A DNA stretch of 64,000 nucleotides. Origin: JANMCE01 sp963791625. GTDB taxonomy: Bacteria; Actinomycetota; Acidimicrobiia; Acidimicrobiales; Ilumatobacteraceae. The notes under the pieces were generated by a model. The model ran no database searches and was not told where the DNA came from. It saw only the letters and a program-made list of their open reading frames with translations. This document shows positions 15,505-24,333 of this stretch, in pieces. A program made the translations under genes and the position numbers. The first letter of the stretch is position 1, and each line of letters starts with the position of its first letter. The stretch lies in contig CAWBTA010000015.1 of NCBI GenBank assembly GCA_963791625.1, forward strand, positions 1,175,147-1,239,146, given 5' to 3'.

Positions 15505-18099
15505 TTAGCTGGTGACGTGGCCCCCGATGAGCTCGATGATGGCGTCGCCGTAACGCTCCCGTTTGGCGGGCCCGATACCGGGGATGCGTTTGAGTTCGTC
15601 CAGAGAGGTAGGGGCGATGTCGGCGAGCGCATCGAGCGTGACATTGGTGAACACCACATAGGCCGGCACCGAGTCGGCCTTGGCTCGGTCGGATCGCCAC
15701 GTGCGTAATCGATCCCGCAACGCCTCGTCACCCTTGAAGGACGTGGCCGCCGCGGGTGCCGGTGACGATGAACGAGAACGTATGATGCGCTCGGGTTCGG
15801 GGCCGGCCTCGTGACCCATCTCGTCGAGAAAACGACTGGAACATGCCGCGTCGGACAGCACGGTGACCGATTGCGAACAGCGCGTAAGGGCCACGTGAAA
15901 GACCCGTCGCTCCTCCTGCGGATCGTCGGCTAACCGATGAGGAGTGACACCGTCACGAACGTCATAGATGATGATGTGGGGCCACTCCCGACCTTTCACC
16001 CGGTGGATGCTCGATAGCGTGACGCCGTTGGGGTTGCCAGGCGCGCTCAGCTCTTCTCTGAGCCAATCGGCGAACGTGGTGTGATCGGGATGCAGACGGG
16101 CAAGCGCCGTGAGGGCATCAAGGTCGTCGAGGTGGGTGGACTGCGCGTCGGCTCGACTGCGGTCGAGTTTGGAGAGGGCGTCGTCGAGGCCGACCCGATC
16201 ACGCACGAACGCCAACAGCTCCATGGTGGTGGCACCCTTGTTGGCCTTGGCCGCGACCTGGGTGATGTCGTGGGCGTAGGCCGACACCTTGTCACTGTCT
16301 CGCTCGCTGGTGATGCGCCCGGCCAACTTCACGAGTGACGCCTGGTCCTTGCACTCGGTCATCCAACTGACGACGCGCGGCGAGATACCCCGCGATGGTC
16401 GACGAGCGGTGGCATCGATATCGGACGCGAACAGCCGGTCGGTGTTCGACGCAATATGCAACCAGGCCAAGGCCGTGCGGACGCCGCTGCGTTCGAGGTA
16501 GCGGGCGTCGATGGCGGCCTGCGTGGGTACGCCGGCGTGACGAAGCGCGACCTGCACCGGTGCCAGCGATGCCGTCACGCGGGTCAGTACCGCAATGTCG
16601 CTTGGCTGCGCACCTCCGTCGATCAGCCGACGCACGGCGGCGACGCTGCTGGAAACCTGATCGTCGTCGGCCACGATACGGAGCGCGTCGGTATCAACGG
16701 TGCGCTCCGGTCGTGGCCGGATGGTTTTCGAAACTCGACGCCGGTTGTGGCTGAGCAAGGTGGCTGCCGCCTGCACAACGGTGGGTGGGCACCGGTAGTT
16801 CACCTCAAGGGGATGATCACCGGCGCCCGGGAACAATCGATCGAACGAGATGAGCCACTCGGGCGTAGCACCGGCATAGCCGTAGATGGTCTGGTCATCG
16901 TCGCCCACCCCGAACACCGCGAGCTCGGGTGATGCCAACAGTCGCAGCAACAAAAGGTGCGCAGGCGCAAGGTCCTGGAACTCGTCTACCAGCATCACTC
17001 GTGCGACCTCTTGGGCCTGAATGCGGGTAGCTGGTTCGGTCAGTAGCGCAATGATGGCTGCCGTGATCTGCTCATCGAAGTCGAGCGATTTTCGCTCGGC
17101 CAGGACGGCGCGGAACTTGGGGAACACCTCGGTAAATCCGGGCACGTCGCCGTCAAACATGGCCTCGACACTGGCGGGCGTTCGTAAACCGAGCCGCACC
17201 TGCGCTAACGCGTCGATCCATGCCTGCGCCGGGTCGGTGTTGGCTTTGCGGGGGAAGGTGACCAGTGAGTCGAGGATGCGACGAACTTCGCGTTCGTCAA
17301 CGGTACCGAGCTTGGCCCCACGGTTGCGGAAGCGCCCGCTGCCGTTCACGATCGCCAACGCCAAGGCGTTGAGCGTGCGTATCTGCAGGTCGGCCAGGTC
17401 TTCGGTGCGCTCGCGAATCTCCTGTGCAGCGCGCACGTTGAACGCCACAAGCGTGAGCGCGTCAGCAGGCAATCGCCAGTCCTTCAACAGATGCCGCGCC
17501 CGCTCGGTAAGCACGCGTGTCTTGCCCGACCCGGCTGGCGCGATGATGCGCGCCGCTGCACCGTCGTGCATCACTGCAGCAAGTTGATCGGGCGCAAGAT
17601 CGGCGGTGCATGGCGTGTTCGAGAGCGGCGTGATGATGCGCCGTTCGATCGACACCCGATGAATGGTGGACAGCCCCTCGGTGGGCAGTGAGATCGGCCC
17701 GCCGTCGTACCAGTGGGGATCACCGTCGGGCCCGCCGCCACGCTTGGCCCCCGCTTCGGCCCACGACCAGCGAGGCTCGCCGTCGGTACCGTCCACACTG
17801 TTGGCCCACACGATAAACCACAGCTGTTCGAGCGCGAACGTGAACGACGGATCGATGTCCCACGGCATGGCCTGCTCGACCTCGGTCGGACGATCAAAGA
17901 ACGGCACGTCGAGCTGCACGACCGTGCGCTGCCGGCTGATCCAACGAGGAAGGAGCTGTTCCAACCGTTCGCTCGGGTCGGCCAGCACGCTCGCATCAAT
18001 CACAAACCGGTCAGCCTCAGCCCATGCTGGCGGCACGTGCCCGTCGGGAAGGATGACAAACCATCGGCCCAGCGCCTCCGGCCCCGCCCACGCGTCCAC
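15505..18099 (-). CDS. UvrD/PcrA-like superfamily 1 DNA helicase with HRDC domain
   Basis: This open frame codes for 864 residues. After about 190 residues of N-terminal extension come SF1 motif I (APAGSGKTRVLT), motif II (VMLVDEFQDLAP), motif III (GVGDDDQTIYGYAGA), motif V/VI regions (VTLSSIHRVKGREWPHI; RRVFHVALTRC) and a C-terminal HRDC domain (PTSLDELKRIPGIGPAKRERYGD). It is an ATP-dependent 3'-5' repair helicase resembling actinobacterial UvrD2. GTG 18099 is a formal start only: the sequence just upstream, in another frame, looks like the true N-terminus with a zinc-binding motif. Confidence 0.85.
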   Translation of the reverse strand: MDAWAGPEALGRWFVILPDGHVPPAWAEADRFVIDASVLADPSERLEQLLPRWISRQRTVVQLDVPFFDRPTEVEQAMPWDIDPSFTFALEQLWFIVWANSVDGTDGEPRWSWAEAGAKRGGGPDGDPHWYDGGPISLPTEGLSTIHRVSIERRIITPLSNTPCTADLAPDQLAAVMHDGAAARIIAPAGSGKTRVLTERARHLLKDWRLPADALTLVAFNVRAAQEIRERTEDLADLQIRTLNALALAIVNGSGRFRNRGAKLGTVDEREVRRILDSLVTFPRKANTDPAQAWIDALAQVRLGLRTPASVEAMFDGDVPGFTEVFPKFRAVLAERKSLDFDEQITAAIIALLTEPATRIQAQEVARVMLVDEFQDLAPAHLLLLRLLASPELAVFGVGDDDQTIYGYAGATPEWLISFDRLFPGAGDHPLEVNYRCPPTVVQAAATLLSHNRRRVSKTIRPRPERTVDTDALRIVADDDQVSSSVAAVRRLIDGGAQPSDIAVLTRVTASLAPVQVALRHAGVPTQAAIDARYLERSGVRTALAWLHIASNTDRLFASDIDATARRPSRGISPRVVSWMTECKDQASLVKLAGRITSERDSDKVSAYAHDITQVAAKANKGATTMELLAFVRDRVGLDDALSKLDRSRADAQSTHLDDLDALTALARLHPDHTTFADWLREELSAPGNPNGVTLSSIHRVKGREWPHIIIYDVRDGVTPHRLADDPQEERRVFHVALTRCSQSVTVLSDAACSSRFLDEMGHEAGPEPERIIRSRSSSPAPAAATSFKGDEALRDRLRTWRSDRAKADSVPAYVVFTNVTLDALADIAPTSLDELKRIPGIGPAKRERYGDAIIELIGGHVTS

Positions 18100-18287
18100 G
18101 GGCGCGCGTCGAGTCGAACCCGATCAAGCCCCGGCACCGGCGCCGACGACTCGTGATAGGGCTGCGGATAGGGGTGGGCCGCCTCGGCCACGTCGAACAG
18201 ATTCTGCGGCCCAGCAGAATGGCACTGGCGAACTTCGGCCACGCTGTTATGCGCGCCCCCGCAGTTCCCACACGTGATCTGTGCCAT
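18100..18287 (-). other. Frameshifted N-terminal coding segment of the helicase (zinc-binding motif)
   Basis: From ATG 18287 a frame reads MAQITCGNCGGAHNSVAEV and RQCHSAG, a small CxxC...H...C zinc-ribbon-like opening. It continues to ...VRLDARP near 18105. If one C is added to the short C run there, the reading continues directly into the helicase frame as VDAWAGPEALGRWF. I therefore take this as the real start of the helicase, lost through a one-base deletion or a sequence error. Confidence 0.5.
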
Positions 18288-18306
18288 CCCCCAGTTCTAC
18301 CAGGGG

Positions 18307-19686
18307 GGTGTTACGAAGTTCCTTGGACCCGTGTTGTGCTGGGGCGCGACGGTTTGTTTCTGCTGGTTTCGCTTGTGTCGGGGGGTCAGGCGGCGGTGGC
18401 GAGGGTGACGGTGTAGCCGAGCTGTTCGAGTTGGTTGACGAGGAGCCGGCGTCGTCGTTCTGGCTGATCGTGGCCTGCGAGGTAATCGGTGCCGAGTTCG
18501 TCGAATGTTGTTTCGTCGTTTATCAGGTGCCAACAGATCACAAGGATCGTGTGCGCGATCGCGATCAACGCGCGTTGCTGGCCGCGTCGTTTCGCTATCC
18601 GCCAGAAACGGACACCGAGGTAACAGCCCTTCGTTCTTGATGCCGACCATGCGGCCTCAACCAACGCGGACGTCAGCCACGGGTTTCCTGACCTGGTTGT
18701 CGTGGCACGGTGTTTCCCGGCGGACTCGTTGTTCCCCGGACAGAGCCCGGCCCACGACGCCAAATGGCCTGGGGTCGCGAACCGGGACATGTCGATACCG
18801 ATTTCCGCGATGATGATTTCGGCGGTGCGTTTCGCGATGCCCGGGATCGTGTCGAGCCGATCACGGGCAGCCACGAAAGGGATCATCATCACATCGATCT
18901 GCTCATCCAACCTGTCGACCGAGGCCTGCAGGTAATCGATATGGGCCAACAGTTCTTTCACCATCAGAGCGTGATGCGCGTTGAACCGGCCCGGGACCGC
19001 TTGGCGAAGATCACCGATCTTTGCTCGTAACCGTCGCTGCGCCATCTCGGCGAGACGTTCAGGATCACGCTCACCGGCACATAACGCATCGATGATCAAC
19101 CGACCGGTCACCCCGAGCACGTCGGACGCGACCGAGGACAGTTTCACGTTCGCGTCTTCCAATATCTTCTGCAACCGCTGCACCTCACGCGAGCGTTCCT
19201 CGATCACCTGACGCCGATAGCGCGTGACGTCACGCAGTTCACGGACCTCGACCGGTGGCACGAAACTCCCACGCAGCAAACCGCACTCAAGAAGCTGCCC
19301 GATCCAGGTTGCGTCGTTCACATCGGTTTTACGGCCCGGGACGTTCTTGATATGCGCCGGGTTCACCAACAACAGTTCCTCGAAACTGCCGTCCAACACA
19401 TGCCACACCGGTTTCCAATACACACCAGTCGCTTCCATCGCCACATGCGTAACGCCGTGCTCGATGAGCCAGTCGCGTAACGCCCGGAGTTGCCCCTCGA
19501 ACGTGGCGAACGTCTTGACCTCGCTACGACGTTTCGTTCGACCCTCCCCAGGCGTCCGCACACACGCCACCACCGTCTTTTGATGCACATCGAGCCCAGC
19601 GACCCGATCCACCAGAACCTCCATCACTTACCTCCTCGCTCGTTGGGAAAGGCTCGGTCGGGGCCAGCAATCAAAGAAGGTGTTAC
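18307..19686. mobile_element. IS110-family insertion sequence (ends approximate)
   Basis: A complete transposase gene is flanked by short non-coding ends. The 8-mer GGTGTTAC occurs as a direct repeat at 18307-18314 and 19679-19686 and gives one possible outer limit. A second hint at ends is the imperfect inverted pair CGGTTTGTTTCTGC (18350-18363) and GCAGAAACAACCG (19746-19758), which would extend the element to about 19760. IS110 elements normally lack long terminal inverted repeats, so exact ends cannot be fixed from one copy. Confidence 0.6.
18386..19627 (-). CDS. IS110-family transposase (DEDD type)
   Basis: An intact 413-residue transposase. The RuvC-like DEDD residues are Asp13 (GLDVHQKT), Glu65 (MEATGVYW) and Asp102/Asp105 (RKTDVNDA). 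A central coiled-coil follows, then the IS110 C-terminal transposase-20 domain with the conserved Ser region (WAGLCPGNNESAGKHR). All landmarks are present and no frame is broken, so it may be active. In this family the enzyme works with a structured bridge RNA encoded in the element's non-coding end. It sits between the helicase and a GlcG-like gene and disrupts neither. Confidence 0.93.
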   Translation of the reverse strand: MMEVLVDRVAGLDVHQKTVVACVRTPGEGRTKRRSEVKTFATFEGQLRALRDWLIEHGVTHVAMEATGVYWKPVWHVLDGSFEELLLVNPAHIKNVPGRKTDVNDATWIGQLLECGLLRGSFVPPVEVRELRDVTRYRRQVIEERSREVQRLQKILEDANVKLSSVASDVLGVTGRLIIDALCAGERDPERLAEMAQRRLRAKIGDLRQAVPGRFNAHHALMVKELLAHIDYLQASVDRLDEQIDVMMIPFVAARDRLDTIPGIAKRTAEIIIAEIGIDMSRFATPGHLASWAGLCPGNNESAGKHRATTTRSGNPWLTSALVEAAWSASRTKGCYLGVRFWRIAKRRGQQRALIAIAHTILVICWHLINDETTFDELGTDYLAGHDQPERRRRLLVNQLEQLGYTVTLATAA

Positions 19687-19878
19687 ACGTGCTCGAAGCA
19701 CAATCGCAGGCACCTGCAGGACCCCGCCATCATGGTGTCACACGGGCAGAAACAACCGCACCAATCCCCATATCGACGTCTACCGAACCCACGCACAAAC
19801 TTCATCCCCGCAGGCGGGGGTGTCAACCCCCATCGTCGGTGTCACAACGATACGAGACCGGCCAGCTACATTCACCAC
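19628..19878 (-). ncRNA. Non-coding end of the IS110 element, candidate bridge RNA region
   Basis: This 251-base stretch has no convincing gene. It contains several potential hairpins: GTGCT-CGA-AGCAC around 19690-19702, GCAGG-CA-CCTGC around 19711-19722, and GGGGGT-GTCA-ACCCCC at 19816-19831. IS110-group elements encode their bridge RNA upstream of the transposase gene, which is this side. The right part must also hold the promoter of the gene starting at 19879. Assignment is by position and structure only. Confidence 0.35.
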
Positions 19879-20298
19879 ATGGCAACCACCCTTTCGTCCG
19901 TATCGATCTCGTTGGAGGGCGCCCGCCGGGTCATGGACGCCGCCATCGCGAAGGCGACGGAGATGGGAATCGACGCGTGCATCTCTGTCTGCGACCCGGC
20001 CGGTCATGCGGTGATCACGGTGCGGATGGATGGAGCGCCGTTGCTCTCGGTGGGCATTGCGTCGGACAAGGCCTACACCTGCATCGCTTTCAAGGGGATG
20101 GCCACGCATCTGTGGTGGGGCGCGTTGAAAGACGACCCGTCACTCGTGCACGGCATTATCAAAACCGATCGCTTCATCGTCTTCGGCGGAGGGGTACCAC
20201 TGAAGGTGAAGAAGAAGCTGGTCGGTTCCATCGGTGTGTCCGGCGGCTCGGCCGAACAAGATCAAGCGATCGCCGAGGCTGGGGCGAAGGCGCTCTAG
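19879..20298 (+). CDS. HbpS/GlcG-family (DUF336) protein
   Basis: A 139-residue protein of the GlcG/HbpS family, small alpha/beta proteins, some of which bind heme or cobalamin or sit in glycolate/diol operons. Signatures are ISLEGARRVMDAAIAKA, CISVCDPAGHAVITVRMDGA and FGGGVPL...VGSIGVSGGSAEQD. ATG 19879 gives the family's usual length. No partner gene is adjacent, so the substrate is unknown. The stop overlaps the convergent pirin gene by 4 bases. Confidence 0.82.
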   Translation: MATTLSSVSISLEGARRVMDAAIAKATEMGIDACISVCDPAGHAVITVRMDGAPLLSVGIASDKAYTCIAFKGMATHLWWGALKDDPSLVHGIIKTDRFIVFGGGVPLKVKKKLVGSIGVSGGSAEQDQAIAEAGAKAL

Positions 20299-21005
20299 CG
20301 CATCGCCCAGATCAGCACTTCAGTACCGCCTGCGCCTGCGGTCAACAGGGGAGTGCCCGCTCCGGTCAAGCGGACGGAATCACCCGACCAAAGCTCACCG
20401 GCACCTTCCAACGACGCGGCACCTTTGGCGATGAACACGTGCACGTAGTGATCGTCGGGGATGCGAACCTGCTCGCCCGGCGTCAGTCGTCCGCCCCACA
20501 GGACCGCGCCTTCCTGACGGATGGAGATGGCCGCGTCGTGGCCACGGCCTGACGCGATCGGCACGAGGCCGCCCTTGGCCAGTTCGCCGTTGATGTCGAG
20601 TTGCTCGTAGCCGGGGTTGATCCGCTCGGTATCGGGATAGACCCACATCTGCACGAAGTGAACACCCTTGTCACCCTGCGGATTCATCTCCGAATGCCAG
20701 ATTCCCGTGCCCGCCGACATGCGTTGCGCCAGGCCAGGGTAGAGCATGCCGCGATTGCCTTCGGAGTCCTTGTGCTCAAGCTCACCGTCGAGCACCCACG
20801 TGATGATTTCCATGTCCTGATGCGGATGGGTGTCGAAGCCCGACCCGGCCGCCACGATGTCATCGTTGTTCACAAGCAGCAGGCCGTGGCCAGTGTTGTT
20901 GGGGTCGCGATGCGAACCAAAGCTAAATGAGTGTTTGGAATCGAGCCAACCGATCTTCGTCTTAAACCGATCATCGGCACGTCGCACATCCAGTATCGGA
21001 GTCAT
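20295..21005 (-). CDS. Pirin-family protein (bicupin)
   Basis: A 236-residue protein with pirin N- and C-terminal cupin domains. The metal site is visible in GFDTHPHQDMEIITWVLDGE (two His and a Glu) with the later His in AGTGIWHSEMNPQ. Bacterial pirins are iron-binding and some have quercetinase activity or regulate pyruvate dehydrogenase; the role here is unknown. ATG 21005 matches the family start (MTPILDVRRADDRF). Confidence 0.88.
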   Translation of the reverse strand: MTPILDVRRADDRFKTKIGWLDSKHSFSFGSHRDPNNTGHGLLLVNNDDIVAAGSGFDTHPHQDMEIITWVLDGELEHKDSEGNRGMLYPGLAQRMSAGTGIWHSEMNPQGDKGVHFVQMWVYPDTERINPGYEQLDINGELAKGGLVPIASGRGHDAAISIRQEGAVLWGGRLTPGEQVRIPDDHYVHVFIAKGAASLEGAGELWSGDSVRLTGAGTPLLTAGAGGTEVLIWAMR

Positions 21006-21071
21006 ACCGTCCACGCTACCCAGGTACACAACCTCTGAAACCGGGGGTTTACAGGTTGCGAAACCTTCCCG

Positions 21072-21575
21072 ATGACGAACCGCACCGACGACCACCGCCG
21101 ATATAGTTTCGCTGTGTTCGCCGAACTGCAGTCCTGGACGACTCGACGTTGGACCACCGCTGCCATTGCGACCGTCATCGTCACGCTGGTCATTGGCCTG
21201 CCAACAGACATTGTGCCGAACCCAGTGTTCGGTCGCTCTATCGGGATTACCTGGTGGTCCTACCCCGTACTCGTGGTCACAGCGTTGCTCGGTGGGCTAC
21301 TCGCAGCAACCTACGTGCGAGAGACAAGGCCAGAACTCGTTGCCGATGACAAACCCGCTCGACACGGCGGCATTGGCGGACTGTTGTCGTTCTTCGCGGT
21401 TGGTTGCCCGGTCTGCAACAAACTTGTCATCATCGCCCTCGGCTCCGTCGGCGCCCGCCGCTGGTTCGAACCCATCCAACCGTACCTAGCCGTCGTGTCC
21501 GTCGTGCTGCTCGCCATGTCCCTCCGCGCCCGTCTCCGCAGCGCCAACGCCTGCCCCCTCCCTTACCGCGCCTAG
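21072..21575 (+). CDS. Conserved membrane protein with CPVCNK motif
   Basis: A 167-residue protein with about four membrane helices. The third is followed by a redox-like motif FFAVGCPVCNKLVIIALG, and the C-terminus ends in a basic segment. CxxC-K next to a membrane span suggests metal or thiol chemistry, but I do not recognise a named family. ATG 21072 lacks a ribosome site; GTG 21114 (VFAELQSWT) is an alternative start. A small hairpin with a TTC loop (21583-21595) follows the stop. Confidence 0.6.
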   Translation: MTNRTDDHRRYSFAVFAELQSWTTRRWTTAAIATVIVTLVIGLPTDIVPNPVFGRSIGITWWSYPVLVVTALLGGLLAATYVRETRPELVADDKPARHGGIGGLLSFFAVGCPVCNKLVIIALGSVGARRWFEPIQPYLAVVSVVLLAMSLRARLRSANACPLPYRA

Positions 21576-21582
21576 CCATCCG

Positions 21583-21595
21583 CGGGCTTCGCCCG
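21583..21595 (+). terminator. Possible terminator hairpin
   Basis: CGGGC-TTC-GCCCG directly follows the membrane-protein gene. It is followed by G-rich sequence and, ten bases on, by CTATTTT, so it is a weak rho-independent candidate. The remaining bases to 21740 show nothing I can interpret. Confidence 0.35.
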
Positions 21596-21740
21596 GGGGT
21601 TGCCTATTTTGCAATCGTGATCAACGTGAGGCCTGACTGCCCGCCCGGTAGCGGCAATTGAGACCAAGACTCGGTCGATCGGTTGCTGCGTCGCGCGTTC
21701 GAAGTTTATGGGTGTGATCTCGCCAGCGGACGACCTCCCT

Positions 21741-23030
21741 CTACTTGCCGAGGAGGCCGAGTGGGATGATGGCGATGCCGTCAGCTCGTCGGTAGGCCTC
21801 GGGGCCGGTTGTGACTACTGCCGCATCGAGGAGTTGGCCGCCGAGTTTCGCTTTGAGCCAGCGGATGTGTCGGACGTCGTGATCATCGATGTCGGCGGAG
21901 AGCTTGACCTCAAGAGCGACAATGCCGTCGCCGGTGTCGAGGATGAAGTCGACTTCGTGCCGCCCGTTGTCGATTCGCAGGTGTGATACCTCGACATTGC
22001 AGCGTTGCGCGTACGTGCGGACGGAAAGAGCGACAAGTGATTCGAAAAGGTTGCCGAGCAACGATCCGTCTGCGGGTACGGGTAGCTGGTCTTCGTTGCC
22101 GGTGAGGAGATGTTGGCGAGTGCGGCGTAGAAGCCGGACAGCGAGTGCGGGGTCAGAAAGATGATGCTTCGGGGCACCGGATAGCCGTGAGAAATGGTTC
22201 TGGGAGGGTATCCACGCCTCGATCGGATCGAGGATCCGTAACGCTTTCAACAGCTCCGTATACATGACGGTGGTGGTCTTGGCCGGCTTGTCCACGGTTC
22301 CGCCAGTAGCCGCGCGTCTGATCGATTCCCATGACGCAGTCGTCGATGTTGCTGCTGCGTACGCGCGTAACCAGGCGAGCACGGTTGCTGGCCGACGGAC
22401 GTTGTGTCCGGCTTCGGGTAGGTCGTGGTCCACGATGCGTTGCAGGTAGCCGTCGATCTGTCGAGCGAGTGACGGGCCCGTGAGGTGGCGCAACCCGGGG
22501 AATCCGCCAGCCATGATCTCATCGACGTAGTCAGCCAACCCGAGCTTGCACCGGCCATTTATTCGCGGCCGCTCGCCTGTGATGAGCTTTTGGAAGGACA
22601 CGGTTGGTTCGGCAATGGCCCGTTCCTCCAGACAGAGTGGTCGCATTCGGATCGTGGCGATCCGTCCCGCGCCGGAGTGAGTCGAGGTGGTGGGAGCGGA
22701 CCCGGTCATGAGGAAGTGGGTTGGGGTGGCGTCGTCGTCGACGAGTCGGCGTACGGCGTCCCAGACCTCGGGAATTCGATGCCATTCGTCGATCAACACC
22801 GGTGGGGAATCGAGGGCAATCACCGACGGATCAGCGGAGACCACCCTGCGTTCAGCGACTCTGTCTAGCCGCCGCACCGTGACGCATCTTTGTTCGGCGG
22901 TCGCCGTTTTCCCGACGCTTTTGGGGCCATCCAAGAGAACAGCGGCGAGATCTGCGAAGGCCACGTCCAGTTCGTCGTCAACGACCCGCCGCACGTAGCC
23001 GCTCTGGAATCGTCCTTCAGTCATGGACAT
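21741..23030 (-). CDS. AAA ATPase with DUF4143 domain
   Basis: A 429-residue protein of the AAA_14/DUF4143 family. It has a P-loop (VLLDGPKSVGKTATA), Walker B-like VLIDEWHRIPEVWD, sensor region HFLMTGSAP, and a C-terminal DUF4143 domain (HEVDFILDTGDGIVALEVKLS) whose D-x(n)-E-x-K pattern suggests a PD-(D/E)XK nuclease-like fold. The family is common, mobile and functionally undefined. The start lies directly against three 23-bp iterons, leaving no separate ribosome site. A second ATG lies two codons in. Confidence 0.82.
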   Translation of the reverse strand: MSMTEGRFQSGYVRRVVDDELDVAFADLAAVLLDGPKSVGKTATAEQRCVTVRRLDRVAERRVVSADPSVIALDSPPVLIDEWHRIPEVWDAVRRLVDDDATPTHFLMTGSAPTTSTHSGAGRIATIRMRPLCLEERAIAEPTVSFQKLITGERPRINGRCKLGLADYVDEIMAGGFPGLRHLTGPSLARQIDGYLQRIVDHDLPEAGHNVRRPATVLAWLRAYAAATSTTASWESIRRAATGGTVDKPAKTTTVMYTELLKALRILDPIEAWIPSQNHFSRLSGAPKHHLSDPALAVRLLRRTRQHLLTGNEDQLPVPADGSLLGNLFESLVALSVRTYAQRCNVEVSHLRIDNGRHEVDFILDTGDGIVALEVKLSADIDDHDVRHIRWLKAKLGGQLLDAAVVTTGPEAYRRADGIAIIPLGLLGK

Positions 23031-23099
23031 ACACTACCATTTACGCATCCTCTACACTACCATTCACGCACTTTCTAGACTACCGTTCACGCACCTTCT
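23031..23099. repeat. Three 23-bp tandem iterons at the DUF4143 ATPase start
   Basis: Three head-to-tail 23-bp units occupy 23031-23053, 23054-23076 and 23077-23099. The shared core on the plus strand is ACTACC(A/G)TT(T/C)ACGCA, with changes mainly in the spacer. The array begins at the base next to the ATPase start codon, so any protein bound here would block transcription or initiation. Its regular phasing near two helical turns suggests cooperative binding and probable autoregulation (inference). Confidence 0.65.
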
Positions 23100-23183
23100 A
23101 CACCCGCAGATGGGGCGCTCCTAGGAGCCCTCTTCTCAGGAGGATGAGGCTTCGCGCAGCCCACATGCGACTACGGTCGTGGC

Positions 23184-23747
23184 GTGAGCGACGATGTCGA
23201 CGTTTACTACAAGGAACAACCAGAGCCGCAGCGCACGACGTTGCTGGTAGTTCGAGGATCGATTCAGCGGATTCTGCCGGGTGCCCAGGAGTCGATCAGT
23301 TATGGCATGCCGACGTTCAAAGTCGATGGCACCGCCGTTGCGGGCATTGCTGGATTCAAGCAGCACTGTTCGTACTTCCCGTACGCGGGTGAGGTGCTCG
23401 AAGCCCATGCCGACGTGTTGCGTTCCTACGACCAGAACAAGGGAACGTTGCGGTTTCCGGTCGACGCACCTCTACCGTTGTCGCTCCTCCGTAAGATGTT
23501 GGCGACCCGACTTGCGTGCGAACGCATACCGGTCGAGACCGGCAAGGTTCGCAGTTTCTATGCGAACGGATTCGTGCAGTCGAAGGGCGCTATGCGCAAC
23601 GGCGAGATGCACGGTGCATGGTCGTGGTTTCGCAAAGACGGCACCCTCATGCGCACTGGTCACTTCAAGCTCGGCGCGCAGGTCGGTACCTGGCAAACCT
23701 GGGACAGCAACGGCAATCTGGTAAAGAGCACATCGTTTGACGCCTAG
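23184..23747 (+). CDS. DUF1801 protein with C-terminal MORN-type repeats
   Basis: A 187-residue protein. Residues 1-110 match the DUF1801/YdhG fold (ILPGAQESISYGMPTFKVDG, GFKQHCSYFP, GTLRFPVDAPLP). The C-terminal 60 residues carry MORN/YwqK-like repeats (VQSKGAMRNGEMHGAWSWFRKDG and GTWQTWDSNGN). Such fusions are hypothetical proteins, and the YwqK half is sometimes annotated as an antitoxin domain. The start is GTG 23184; no ATG precedes the domain. Confidence 0.7.
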   Translation: MSDDVDVYYKEQPEPQRTTLLVVRGSIQRILPGAQESISYGMPTFKVDGTAVAGIAGFKQHCSYFPYAGEVLEAHADVLRSYDQNKGTLRFPVDAPLPLSLLRKMLATRLACERIPVETGKVRSFYANGFVQSKGAMRNGEMHGAWSWFRKDGTLMRTGHFKLGAQVGTWQTWDSNGNLVKSTSFDA

Positions 23748-23791
23748 AGGCTTGTCGAGTTTGCGCTGCTTCGGTCACTGCGTCACCGGCA

Positions 23792-24271
23792 TTACGCAAG
23801 GGCGAAAAAGCGAATGCAGACCTGAGCGCCGTCGGCGCGCGCCATGCCCACAAAGACCGTGTTGGTGAGCCAGCGATGTTGCGGTGCGTCGGTGCGGAAC
23901 ATCGCAGACGTGCGGTAGTAGTACTCCTGTTCGGGCACGGGTTCCCCCGCTACGAGCCGTGCCATCTGCTCGGGCGACTCGGCTCGGTGGAAGCCGCGGT
24001 TCACGATGTCGATGACGGCTCCGTCGTCAGCCCTGATGAGATAGCGCGCTTCGAGTTCGGTGACGAGTTCGCTGCGCGATGTTGCCCAATCGCCCCCGCC
24101 GGGCAGCACTGTCCCATTCAGGCTCGGGCCCATCACTGAACCTCCGACGATAGGGAAGAACAAGAGGGCGTCCGATCCGCTGCCGCCAACCGGAACCATC
24201 GGGGCGACGTCGACGCGAGCTTCAAACACGAAGGCCAGTTGTGGATCGGGCAGGTCGGGAGCGGGCGCCAT
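23792..24271 (-). CDS. DUF3237 family protein
   Basis: A 159-residue DUF3237 protein with the characteristic PQLAFVFEARVDV start, a GGSVMGPSLNGTVLPGGGDW strand pair and the ending TNTVFVGMARA. The family forms a beta-barrel of unknown function. It is divergent from the amidase gene, sharing a 62-base promoter region. Confidence 0.8.
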   Translation of the reverse strand: MAPAPDLPDPQLAFVFEARVDVAPMVPVGGSGSDALLFFPIVGGSVMGPSLNGTVLPGGGDWATSRSELVTELEARYLIRADDGAVIDIVNRGFHRAESPEQMARLVAGEPVPEQEYYYRTSAMFRTDAPQHRWLTNTVFVGMARADGAQVCIRFFALA

Positions 24272-24333
24272 GATCTGCCTATGGTAGGACGTGCTGGCTG
24301 GCTGGGCTGGCGACTTCTTACGAGAGGCACCTC

